DNA from: Candidatus Poribacteria bacterium
Lineage (GTDB): Bacteria > Poribacteria > WGA-4E > WGA-3G
DNA length: 42,673 bases
Direction of reading: 5' to 3'
NCBI GenBank assembly: GCA_028818705.1
Contig: JAPPNJ010000132.1
Coordinates: 1 to 42,673, forward strand
Notes under the pieces: model-generated
Database searches by the model: none
What the model was told of the DNA's origin: nothing
What the model saw: the letters and a program-made list of their open reading frames with translations, nothing else
Shown: piece by piece, positions 9,148 through 17,063 of the stretch
Layout: each line of letters opens with the position of its first letter
How positions within the stretch are numbered: position 1 is the stretch's first letter
Program-made: the position numbers and the translations under genes

Positions 9148-9696
9148 CTATTTCTGCTGTTTGTACCTTTCGAGTTCCGCCTCAACCTGCTTCAGGGTTG
9201 TATCAGTAACCTGTTGCTTTGACATGCCCCCTCCGCCCGTAGTTGTGGCTAACTGCTGCCTTGATTTTCGGAGCACGGTAAAAGCAACACCGCCAATGAG
9301 GGCAAGAATGACGATTGGCATAATGTAAGCAATCAGATTAATGCCTTCTGCTGGCATAACTGCGTAAAACTGAGGTCCGTAGGTATCAAGGTAATTGGTG
9401 CGAATCTGCTCGACTGTTTGTCCCGCTAACAACCGATTGCGAAAATCCTCTTCAATTAGCCCCGCTGTACCACACACACAGGCTTCGATCGTCTCCCGTT
9501 CACAACCACAGTAACAGTAGACCGTGGTAAGCAATTCCTTTAGTTGGGATTCCGACTCAGCAGCGGTTTCTGTCTGCGCGTACGACGGAAGGACAAAACT
9601 ACAGACGATGAAAAACGTAATAATTTGCACACAATTAAAACCTAAAAACTGGAGTGACATGTGCTTAAATTTTCGCGTCACCATCTTTATAATCAT
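9148..9696 (-). CDS. ccmH: CcmH-like cytochrome c biogenesis protein with variant cysteines
   Basis: This 182-residue protein has a signal-anchor (about 15-40), a CcmH-type helical domain and a C-terminal membrane helix (about 119-140). Classical CcmH carries LRCxxC, the thiol pair that reduces apocytochrome c. Here the position reads CYCGCERETIEACVC (Cys61, 63, 65, 73 and 75), a cysteine-rich variant. The following NRLLAGQTVEQIRTNYLDTYGPQFY matches the conserved CcmH stretch after the motif. The start at 9696 has a GGG-rich upstream region; an internal ATG at 9660 is possible. It sits 17 nt after ccmF. The family is clear; which cysteines act is unknown. Confidence 0.82.
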   Translation of the reverse strand: MIIKMVTRKFKHMSLQFLGFNCVQIITFFIVCSFVLPSYAQTETAAESESQLKELLTTVYCYCGCERETIEACVCGTAGLIEEDFRNRLLAGQTVEQIRTNYLDTYGPQFYAVMPAEGINLIAYIMPIVILALIGGVAFTVLRKSRQQLATTTGGGGMSKQQVTDTTLKQVEAELERYKQQK

Positions 9697-9713
9697 AGTT
9701 ATGCCCTACCCTA

Positions 9714-11732
9714 CTACGTTTCTTTACTGCGTTGAGACTTCTCGGCTATAGCGATAATTCCACCCAGCACCATGATAGCGACACCAATCCAAACGACTCC
9801 AACGAGAGGGTTGTGGTAGACCTGAACGTTTACAACACCGCCCCCTCTAATATTCGGCGGAAGCTCCCCGAGAGCGATGTAGAGATCATTCACACCGAAG
9901 TGGCGAATAGCAGATTCAATTGTATCCTGCTCTCCCTGTCCGGCTTTGTAATAGAAGTTGCGCGCCGGTTCCATTACCCCAATTTGTCTACCGTTTCTTG
10001 CAACATCAAAAACAACACCGCTTCGGCGATAGTTTGCGTACTCTTTCTCAAAGGAGTCCTTCATTGTGAGTTCAAACGAACCCACCTTCATCGATTCGCC
10101 GAGCGTCAAACTTTTAGATTCAAGTAGAGAGTAGCCTTTCGATCCCATAATACCTATATAAAGGATCACGATACCGATATGGATGATATAACCGCCATAC
10201 CGTCTTTTATTTCGTTGGATAAGTAGACCCAAACCGTTGAAGAAAGAGGTCTCCTGTCGTTTGGCACGGAGTTTCGCACCGCGATAAAATTCCGCACTGA
10301 TTGCTACCAAGACAAAGACCCCCGCAGCAACACAAAGTACCGAATAAATAGGCGACGTATTGCCGTTTAATGCGAGGATTCCCCACGTCAACGCACCACA
10401 GACTAAACCGACAACAAGGGGCCACAAAAACAGACGCCGGAAATTATTAGCTGTAATCTTTTTCCACGAGATGATGGGGCCCGCACCCGTCAGGAAGAGG
10501 AGCAACAATCCAGGAATAATAACAACCTGATTGAAGAAAGCTTCAGGAACAGATGCCTTCTGACCATTAATTGCCTCGGAGATAATCGGCCACAACGTAC
10601 CCCAGAGAATAATTAGTGTTAACCCAACGAGGAGCCAATTGTTCAGCACAAAGGCACTTTCACGGGAGAGAAGTGATTCGAGACGATTCGCACTTTTGAG
10701 TCGCTTCCAACGATAAATGATAAGTCCAATGACCCCGGCTGTAGAAACTAAGATAAAACCAAGGAAATATCCACCAATGTCAGATTGCGCGAATGCATGC
10801 ACCGATGAAATAATTCCGCTCCGGGTGATAAAAGTTCCCAGTAATGTAAATTGGAAAGCGAGGGTAATAAGGAGGATATTCCATAATTTGAGCATACTCC
10901 GCTTTTCTTGTATCATCACGGAGTGCAGATAAGCGGTGCCGAGGAGCCAAGGCATAAACGAAGCATTTTCGACAGGATCCCATGCCCAATAACCGCCCCA
11001 TCCCAGTTCGCGATACGCCCAATTGCCACCAAGTGTAATACCGACAGTCAAAACGATCCAAGAGAAGAGTGTCCATCTGCGCGAGCGTAGTATCCAATCG
11101 CTGCCAATTCTACCGGAAGCCAAGGCACCGACAGCAAACGCGAACGGCACCGTCAGACTAATCCAACCGATATATAACGTCGGTGGATGGAATGCCATGC
11201 TTGGGGTTTGGAGGAGTGGGTTCATACCGGCACCATCCGGTGCCATCTGTCCATTCGGGAATCGGGCAAGAGGGTTGTAAACCCCTTCGATTAGACCTGT
11301 AACGAGAAGAATGAAGAAGAGTTGGACAATAGCCACAGGAATCAGGGCGTAGTCGGCGAGGGTATCATGTGTTTGTTTATTGTATCGGTGATTTTGCCAG
11401 ACCACAATCGCACCAGCAACGGTAAGTAGCCAGAGCCAGAATAGGAGTGAGCCGGACATTCGACCCCAGAGTGCTGTGATTTTATAGAGGAGGGGTTGTG
11501 CTGCGCTTGATACCTCAACAACGTAGCGCATCGAAAAATCGTCAGTTACAAAGCCGTATATTAATGCACCAGTTGCAATGCTAATAAGGATGAATGTAGC
11601 AACAACAGCGTTTCTGCCGCTCTGCAAAGCGTTTTGATTTCGCGTCCGGAGCCCGACGCCGAGGAAAACAATCGCCCACAAGCCAGAAAGCACAGAGAGA
11701 TATATGGCGGCTTGTCCAATTTCCGCAGTCAT
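9714..11732 (-). CDS. ccmF: CcmF heme lyase subunit
   Basis: This 672-residue polytopic membrane protein is CcmF, which with CcmH attaches heme from holo-CcmE to apocytochrome c. The tryptophan-rich WWD heme-binding core is present at about 244-262 (GWGGYWAWDPVENASFMPW). The conserved block GMNPLLQTPSMAFHPPTLY lies just before it, with a candidate axial His (H182). Length and about 14-15 membrane segments fit the family. AAGGAGG lies 11 bases before the ATG. Upstream is ccmE (69-nt gap), downstream the ccmH-like gene. Confidence 0.97.
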   Translation of the reverse strand: MTAEIGQAAIYLSVLSGLWAIVFLGVGLRTRNQNALQSGRNAVVATFILISIATGALIYGFVTDDFSMRYVVEVSSAAQPLLYKITALWGRMSGSLLFWLWLLTVAGAIVVWQNHRYNKQTHDTLADYALIPVAIVQLFFILLVTGLIEGVYNPLARFPNGQMAPDGAGMNPLLQTPSMAFHPPTLYIGWISLTVPFAFAVGALASGRIGSDWILRSRRWTLFSWIVLTVGITLGGNWAYRELGWGGYWAWDPVENASFMPWLLGTAYLHSVMIQEKRSMLKLWNILLITLAFQFTLLGTFITRSGIISSVHAFAQSDIGGYFLGFILVSTAGVIGLIIYRWKRLKSANRLESLLSRESAFVLNNWLLVGLTLIILWGTLWPIISEAINGQKASVPEAFFNQVVIIPGLLLLFLTGAGPIISWKKITANNFRRLFLWPLVVGLVCGALTWGILALNGNTSPIYSVLCVAAGVFVLVAISAEFYRGAKLRAKRQETSFFNGLGLLIQRNKRRYGGYIIHIGIVILYIGIMGSKGYSLLESKSLTLGESMKVGSFELTMKDSFEKEYANYRRSGVVFDVARNGRQIGVMEPARNFYYKAGQGEQDTIESAIRHFGVNDLYIALGELPPNIRGGGVVNVQVYHNPLVGVVWIGVAIMVLGGIIAIAEKSQRSKET

Positions 11733-11801
11733 GCGTTTCTGTGCCTCCTTAAAAAATTAAAAAGGTGTTATTGAACATATTGTTAAAGTGCCGTGTATCT
11801 G

Positions 11802-12248
11802 TTACTGCGAAATGTAAGAAGTTTCATCTGTCGGTATCGCACTCTCTGCCCCTTCATATTTCGAGGCGCATTTCGTCATAAGTTTAGAAGCGACAATGAG
11901 ATTCTGGGTTGCATCGTATCTACCTTCAACGAAAACGCTACCACCATCGGTAAAGTTATCCGGTTTAAGTCTGTCCTTATAAATCACGTTGACGGTCGCT
12001 GCACTTTCGCGGTCGCGGACGGCAAAGGTGAGTTCAAAATTGGCGGCATCCCATTTGGAACTGCCCTCTGAAATGAGTCCATCAACTTGGACAAGTTGAT
12101 TGCCCATTTTGCCTTTATCTGCCACAAGCAGAGCAGGCGTGAAATGCCGTACACCAGTACTTTTAATCCCATCTATCACCAGAAACATCATAGCACTCAG
12201 CAAGATGACCCCCGCAGCGGCGATTTTAAGTCTTTTCTGTTTTTGCAC
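11802..12248 (-). CDS. ccmE: CcmE heme chaperone, Cys-ligand (CxxxY) type
   Basis: CcmE is the membrane-anchored periplasmic heme chaperone of system I. This 148-residue protein has a membrane anchor (about 8-26) and an OB-fold domain (VRHFTPALLVAD, VQVDGLISEGS, VFVEGRYDATQNLIVASKL). Typical CcmE binds heme covalently through His in a KHDxxY-type motif. Here the site is MTKCASKYEG, with Cys127 and Tyr131, the CxxxY form reported in archaea and sulfate reducers. The start codon is GTG at 12248, with GGAGGG nine bases upstream. It is first in its block; a promoter and palindrome lie at 12326-12356. Confidence 0.93.
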   Translation of the reverse strand: MQKQKRLKIAAAGVILLSAMMFLVIDGIKSTGVRHFTPALLVADKGKMGNQLVQVDGLISEGSSKWDAANFELTFAVRDRESAATVNVIYKDRLKPDNFTDGGSVFVEGRYDATQNLIVASKLMTKCASKYEGAESAIPTDETSYISQ

Positions 12249-12325
12249 CTGTAATACCCTCCATTAGCGCGAGTCGGGCATCGCGATTTTTAATGACACC
12301 GAGGCAGCAAATTCCTCTTCTTAAA

Positions 12326-12354
12326 ATAATACTTGATTTTACATTCAAAATCAA
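12326..12354 (-). promoter_or_regulatory. Predicted promoter for the ccmE block
   Basis: On the minus strand, TTGATT (12349-12354) and TATTAT (12326-12331) are spaced by 17 nt, giving a leader of roughly 70 nt before the GTG of ccmE. The -35 element lies inside a perfect palindrome. Confidence 0.55.
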
Positions 12355-12356
12355 GT
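12331..12356. promoter_or_regulatory. Palindromic operator candidate at the ccmE promoter
   Basis: ACTTGATTTT (12331-12340) and AAAATCAAGT (12347-12356) are perfect 10-bp inverted arms separated by six bases. The right arm covers the predicted -35 hexamer of ccmE, so a dimeric regulator bound here would block or tune it. The identity of any regulator is unknown. Confidence 0.5.
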
Positions 12357-12514
12357 TAAAATAAAACAAAATCGGAAATGCATGCAGAATTCTGGGCAAA
12401 AAAGCGGTCAAACTCGCTGTTCTTCAAACTTGAAAATCAGAAATCTATCCGTTGTTATATGTGTGATCTATACGCATCTGCTTGCGAACGCTATTTGTTT
12501 AAGCGAGAAGATAA

Positions 12515-12543
12515 ATTTGTGAAAACTCTCAATTTTCACAAAT
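12515..12543. promoter_or_regulatory. Perfect inverted repeat before the aldolase gene
   Basis: ATTTGTGAAAA (12515-12525) and TTTTCACAAAT (12533-12543) are perfect 11-bp arms with a 7-nt spacer, ending 17 bases before the ATG. This could be a dimeric-regulator operator or an mRNA hairpin limiting ribosome access. The core (TGTGA, TCACA) resembles CRP/FNR half sites, but the spacing was not tested. Confidence 0.5.
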
Positions 12544-12560
12544 AACTTTAGGAAAAATCA

Positions 12561-13508
12561 ATGACATTGAATTGGCAACACCATCCTTGGGCAGGTGTAT
12601 TTCCAGCGACGCTCTGCCCCTTTCATGAAGATGAATCAATTGACGAAACCGGACTGCACCAGTACATGCAGGAACTCGCGAGCGTCCCTGGCATAAAAGG
12701 CGTTGTCTGTAATGGACACACCGGCGAAATTATGTCGCTCCGTCTTCACGAAAGACAACGGGTTACGCAGATTACCGCTGAGGCTGTCGGTGACCAAGTT
12801 AAAGTCGTTTCAGGTGTGAGCGCGGAAGGGAGTCTCCCCGCAATTGACGATGCCCTCGCGGCGAAGGAAGTCGGCGCAGATGCCATTCTCTTAATGCCCG
12901 CCCACCACTGGCTGCGTTTCGGAAGAACGCCAGAAACCGCAATCGGTTACTTCCAAGATGTCGCCGAAGGTGCAGATATGCCCATTATTGTTCACCAATA
13001 TCCGGCATGGACAAAGGCAGGATATAGTCTTGAAGAGATGTTGGAGATGGTGAAGATTCCACAGGTTATCTGTATTAAAATGGGGACCCGCGACATGGCA
13101 CGTTGGCGATGGGATTATGAACAACTGAAAGAAGCTGCGCCGGATGTCCCTATTTTGACCTGCCATGACGAATATCTACTCGCCTCGCTGCTTGAGGGGA
13201 GCGACGGGGCACTCATCGGGTTTGCTGGCTTCGTGCCTGAGTTGATGGTAGATGTAGTTCATGCGGCGCTCAACAACGACCTTCTTGGTGCGCGCAAGGC
13301 ACGTAGTCAGGTAGACGCGTTGGCACGAATCGTCTACAATTTCGGTGAACCGAGCAGCGACGCACATCAACGTATGAAATGTGCCCGCTGGTTGATGGGC
13401 AGATTCCCCTCAATGACCATGCGCCGACCACTCCGTCAATTGTCCACTGCTGAAATAGATAAGACCCGAACTCGGCTTGAGGCAACCGGCTACCAGTGCG
13501 TTCATTAA
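12561..13508 (+). CDS. Dihydrodipicolinate synthase/N-acetylneuraminate lyase family aldolase
   Basis: This 315-residue class I aldolase or dehydratase of the DHDPS/NAL superfamily forms a TIM barrel. The Schiff-base Lys is K173 (VICIKMGTRD), the catalytic Tyr is Y147 (HQYPAW) and the substrate-binding GxTGE motif is GHTGE (52-56). True lysine biosynthesis is unlikely: it stands beside three sugar-type oxidoreductases, which points to breakdown of a sugar acid or 2-keto-3-deoxy acid. No close subfamily is recognised. AGGA lies just upstream of the ATG. Confidence 0.88.
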   Translation: MTLNWQHHPWAGVFPATLCPFHEDESIDETGLHQYMQELASVPGIKGVVCNGHTGEIMSLRLHERQRVTQITAEAVGDQVKVVSGVSAEGSLPAIDDALAAKEVGADAILLMPAHHWLRFGRTPETAIGYFQDVAEGADMPIIVHQYPAWTKAGYSLEEMLEMVKIPQVICIKMGTRDMARWRWDYEQLKEAAPDVPILTCHDEYLLASLLEGSDGALIGFAGFVPELMVDVVHAALNNDLLGARKARSQVDALARIVYNFGEPSSDAHQRMKCARWLMGRFPSMTMRRPLRQLSTAEIDKTRTRLEATGYQCVH

Positions 13509-13683
13509 GTTTCACTGAACCGATAAGGCAATGGAGGGGTTTTCTTGCGTGTTTCTTCTAAGGGCTCCCGCCCTATATGCTATAGCACCAGAACCGTAGC
13601 TCGCAATGAAATGGAGAGCGGATTCGAGAAAGGAACGTGAAATCCGAGGCACGCCTTGTTTAACCGTAAGGTAAAATTAAAAA
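13509..13683. repeat. Intergenic repeat region with a CCCGCCCTATATGC copy
   Basis: This 175-nt gap has no supported gene. CCCGCCCTATATGC at 13567-13580 is an exact copy of 3405-3418, though here the left stem arm is only partly present (GGGCTCCCGCCC). Confidence 0.5.
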
Positions 13684-14898
13684 ATGTCACGACTAAAATA
13701 CGCTTTAATCGGCCACGGTAGACGCGGTGCGTCGCATCTGTCAACAGCCGCCACACTAAAGGACACCTTTGATATTGTTGCCGTGTGCGACGCGCATCCA
13801 GAATCCGCAGAAGCAGGCGCAGCGAAACTCGGCGTTAAAGCCTACACTGATGTCCGAAAACTTGTTGATGAAATATCCCCGGATGTTTGTGATGTCGTCG
13901 TGCCTGCACCACTGCATCATGTTGTTTCCTGTTACCTCTCCCGACGCGGAATCCCCCATAACGTGGAGACAGGACTCGCCCCGACACTCGGTTTAATGGA
14001 CATGATGATCGCCGACGCTTCCAAAAATGCGGTCAAACTTCAGACCTCGGAAAACTTTCCGTTTGTTCCCGTGGAACAGTTTGTGTGCAAACTTATTGAG
14101 GAAGGCGTAATTGGTGAGGTTCACAAGTGCTATCGGCTTTTTTCTACGACCGGATACCATGGACTCGCTGCAATACGGTGTCGGATGAACGCTGCTCCCA
14201 AGGCAGTCAGTAGTATCGGACATACGATGCCGGTCACACCTTACGTCGATAGGGCAAAACGGGATCACAATCGAGAAAACCTTGAATTTTATGCTGTCGA
14301 TTTTGAAAATGGTGGACTCGGCGTCGCTATGGTGGGGAATAAGAACGGGTGCCTCGGACGGAACAAACTCGTCGGTTTCGAGACGTGCGGCGAGCGCGGC
14401 ACAATTATTACTAACGGAAATCAGAGTGCCTCGGGTGGCGAAACGGTCAACGTTTGCACAGATGAGGACATTGCCCTGCACAGCGGGAAGGCACAAACGT
14501 ACGAATTTCAGAGAGAGTACAGCGAGAGTGGAACGCTGCGCCGTATCTATGTAGAACTTCCACCATCGTTAGGTGGCACTGTCGAGTGGGTGAACCCCTA
14601 TCAATATACAACACTACCAGAGAACGGAATCTCATTGGCGACAATGCTTGATGGTATCGCTCGCGCAGTACGGGAAGACACGCAACCGCTATGGACAGGT
14701 GAAATGGGCAGGGCAGATCAGGAAATGGTCATTGCTGCACACCGATCAATCCGGGCGAATCGGCAACCCATCCAACTTCCGCTTGAACCAGATGCCGCTG
14801 AAGAGGACACATTCGACCGAGATTTTGAAGCACAATTCGGTGTCCACCCACGCGAAAATATTGAAAAGGCGTTACAGGTTAATTTCAAAGCGCGTTAG
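13684..14898 (+). CDS. Gfo/Idh/MocA oxidoreductase, variant without EKP
   Basis: This 404-residue protein has the N-terminal Rossmann fold of the Gfo/Idh/MocA family (YALIGHGRRGASHL, then VAVCD at about 32-36) and the C-terminal alpha/beta domain. Members oxidise sugar or inositol hydroxyls, or reduce ketones, with NAD(P). The usual catalytic EKP motif after the third strand is replaced by VETGLAP (94-100), so the conserved Lys is absent. A GHTMP stretch near 179 lies where the family often has a catalytic His region. It may bind cofactor with altered chemistry. First of three family members in a row. Confidence 0.85.
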   Translation: MSRLKYALIGHGRRGASHLSTAATLKDTFDIVAVCDAHPESAEAGAAKLGVKAYTDVRKLVDEISPDVCDVVVPAPLHHVVSCYLSRRGIPHNVETGLAPTLGLMDMMIADASKNAVKLQTSENFPFVPVEQFVCKLIEEGVIGEVHKCYRLFSTTGYHGLAAIRCRMNAAPKAVSSIGHTMPVTPYVDRAKRDHNRENLEFYAVDFENGGLGVAMVGNKNGCLGRNKLVGFETCGERGTIITNGNQSASGGETVNVCTDEDIALHSGKAQTYEFQREYSESGTLRRIYVELPPSLGGTVEWVNPYQYTTLPENGISLATMLDGIARAVREDTQPLWTGEMGRADQEMVIAAHRSIRANRQPIQLPLEPDAAEEDTFDRDFEAQFGVHPRENIEKALQVNFKAR

Positions 14899-14944
14899 TT
14901 AGCGCGAAGATTGCAATTATTTTAGATTGTAATATGAGGGAAAA

Positions 14945-15919
14945 ATGCAAGAAGTTAAAATTGGATTTATCGGATGTGGTGGCAATGCAAATGGACACAT
15001 GAATCGGTTAGCTGAAATCGAAGGCGCACGCGTCGTGGCTGTATGTGACGTTCAAGCCGAACGCGCACAAAGCGCAGCCGAGAAACATAATGCCGACGCC
15101 TATACCGCACATCAAGCCCTACTCGAACGTGATGACTTGGATGCAATCTATCTGAGTCTTCCGGTTTTTGTCCATGGACAACCCGAACTTGACGTTATAG
15201 CGCGCGGCTTACCATTTTTCGTTGAGAAGCCTGTTGCGATCAATATGGACATCGCCCGTGAGATTGAAGCAGCAGTAACCAAAGCAGGATTAATAACCTG
15301 TGTTGGCTATCAACTTCGTTACCTCGGTTCAACCCAAATAACGCAGCAGATTCTCCAAGGCAGAACGATTAATATGGTCGTCGGTAAGTACTGGTGCAGC
15401 ACCGGACATGGTGATCCGAGTGCATGGCTCCGACAAATGAACAAATCCGGGGGGCAACTTGTCGAACAAGCGACACACACCATCGATATGATGCGTTACA
15501 TGGGCGGCGAAGTGGAGACTGTCTATGCGATGCAGGCAAATCGGCTTCTTAAAGAGACGGATTGCCCGGATGTTAATAGCGTTACACTCCAATTTGCGAG
15601 CGGTGCCGTCGGTTCATTGACCGCCACCTGGGCTTACGCAGGTGACTGGTCAAACGCTAATATCCTGGATTTGCTCTATGAAGGCGAACTGTTGAATTGG
15701 AATCCATCAAGGGTGTTAGTCCAAGAAGATGGCGAATGGATCGATAAGACAGAACCGAGCCCGACAATTGATGACGTTTTCGTTGAAGCGGTACGGAATG
15801 GTGATGCCTCCGCAATCTTGAGTCCTTACAGTGATGCGGTTAAAACGCTCGCAATATCGCTTGCAGCGAACCGATCCGCACAAGAGAACAGACCTGTAGA
15901 CGTCGCCTCCATTTTATAA
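14945..15919 (+). CDS. Gfo/Idh/MocA oxidoreductase
   Basis: This 324-residue canonical member has GFIGCGGNANGHMN for NAD(P) binding, VAVCD at strand two and an intact FVEKP motif (EKP at 94-96). The C-terminal domain includes GGQLVEQATHTIDMMRY, where the His of QATHTIDM is the usual catalytic His. Substrate is unknown but is likely a sugar or cyclitol. The gap after the preceding gene is 46 nt. Confidence 0.93.
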   Translation: MQEVKIGFIGCGGNANGHMNRLAEIEGARVVAVCDVQAERAQSAAEKHNADAYTAHQALLERDDLDAIYLSLPVFVHGQPELDVIARGLPFFVEKPVAINMDIAREIEAAVTKAGLITCVGYQLRYLGSTQITQQILQGRTINMVVGKYWCSTGHGDPSAWLRQMNKSGGQLVEQATHTIDMMRYMGGEVETVYAMQANRLLKETDCPDVNSVTLQFASGAVGSLTATWAYAGDWSNANILDLLYEGELLNWNPSRVLVQEDGEWIDKTEPSPTIDDVFVEAVRNGDASAILSPYSDAVKTLAISLAANRSAQENRPVDVASIL

Positions 15920-15954
15920 TTATATGTTCCAAACACCCAAAAAGGAGCTAGCCC

Positions 15955-16956
15955 ATGTCCGAGTCCACTAACATTTCACCAAAATATCGTGTAGCAATTG
16001 TGGGGTGTGGGGGTATATCTCGCGCCCATGGTAACGCATGGCGAAATGTGCCAGAGATTGAAATTGTAGGTGCCTGTGATGAAAAATTTGAATCGCTTGC
16101 GAACTTCGCTACCGAATATAATGTCCAAAACACCTACAACGATCTTCGACAAATGTTGGAGAAACAGCAACCCGACGTTTTAGTGGTTGCGACGTGGCCC
16201 TCAAGTCACCTCAAAAATGTACTGGAGGCAGTACGATGTGGGGTCAAAGGTATCCTCGTCGAAAAACCGATCGCTGTTAACACCACACAGTTAGAACAGA
16301 TGATTCAGGTTACGGAGCGCTCGAACATTCTGTTGATGGAAGCGTTCATGTACCGACACCATCCCTTGACGCTCGCTGTGAAACAGAAGATTGAGGAGGG
16401 CGCAATCGGAGAGGTCCGTTATGCACGCTCAAGTTTCTCAACAGGACTCACAGACCGTCAGAATTGGCGATTGAGAGGCGATCTCGGTGGCGGTGCCGTT
16501 ATGGATTTAGGGTGTTATAGCATTAACATCATGCGTTACCTTGTAGGCAGAGAACCACAGTCGGTCTGGGCAACAGGCAAATTTGAAGCGATTAACCATG
16601 TTTGGGAAACCCTAATCGGGACTTTAGACTTTGGCGATGGAGTCACTGGACAATTGGACTGCAGCTTCGGTTGGACATGGCGTGAATGTTATGAAGTCGC
16701 TGGCACAGATGGCACGCTCTTTGTTGAAAGCGCGTGGGGCAACTCAGAAGGAGAAGCACACTTCACAGTGGATGGTGAAACCTTTAGCGTAAGTGGGGTG
16801 AATCCGTACGCCGCTGAGATATTGGATCTGTGTCGAGCAGTGGAGACTGGCACGCCAACGCGCTTACCGATAACCGATGCGCTCGGAAATATGCGGACTA
16901 TTGATGCGTTGCACGAATCCGCACACACCGGTCAACGAATTGCAGTTAGCCAATAA
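15955..16956 (+). CDS. Gfo/Idh/MocA oxidoreductase
   Basis: This 333-residue member has VAIVGCGGISRAHGNAW and an intact LVEKP (EKP at 103-105). The C-terminal domain reads GGGAVMDLGCYSINIMRY, in which the catalytic His of the typical DxGxH segment is replaced by Tyr (DLGCYSIN), as in some glucose-fructose oxidoreductase-like proteins. AAAGGAG precedes the ATG. Together with the aldolase and the two other dehydrogenases it could form a short carbohydrate route. Confidence 0.93.
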   Translation: MSESTNISPKYRVAIVGCGGISRAHGNAWRNVPEIEIVGACDEKFESLANFATEYNVQNTYNDLRQMLEKQQPDVLVVATWPSSHLKNVLEAVRCGVKGILVEKPIAVNTTQLEQMIQVTERSNILLMEAFMYRHHPLTLAVKQKIEEGAIGEVRYARSSFSTGLTDRQNWRLRGDLGGGAVMDLGCYSINIMRYLVGREPQSVWATGKFEAINHVWETLIGTLDFGDGVTGQLDCSFGWTWRECYEVAGTDGTLFVESAWGNSEGEAHFTVDGETFSVSGVNPYAAEILDLCRAVETGTPTRLPITDALGNMRTIDALHESAHTGQRIAVSQ

Positions 16957-17063
16957 TAATTAGGGCGTTTCGCTTCGCTCCACTCTTAGCAATTAGCAGT
17001 TAGACATTAGTAACTAACCACTGACCGCTAAAACTCCAATAGCTAAAAGTGTAAGGACAAATT

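Larger units (their letters stand above)
12249..12560. other. Divergent intergenic region between ccmE and the aldolase gene
   Basis: No gene is supported in these 312 bases. The region holds a predicted minus-strand promoter overlapped by a perfect palindrome (12331-12356), and a second, unrelated perfect inverted repeat close to the aldolase start (12515-12543). The rest is AT-rich. I could not find a convincing plus-strand promoter. Confidence 0.6.

Noticed and set aside
12226..12411. 61-codon minus-strand frame upstream of ccmE
   Set aside because: It overlaps the ccmE start and the promoter palindrome and has no recognisable similarity.
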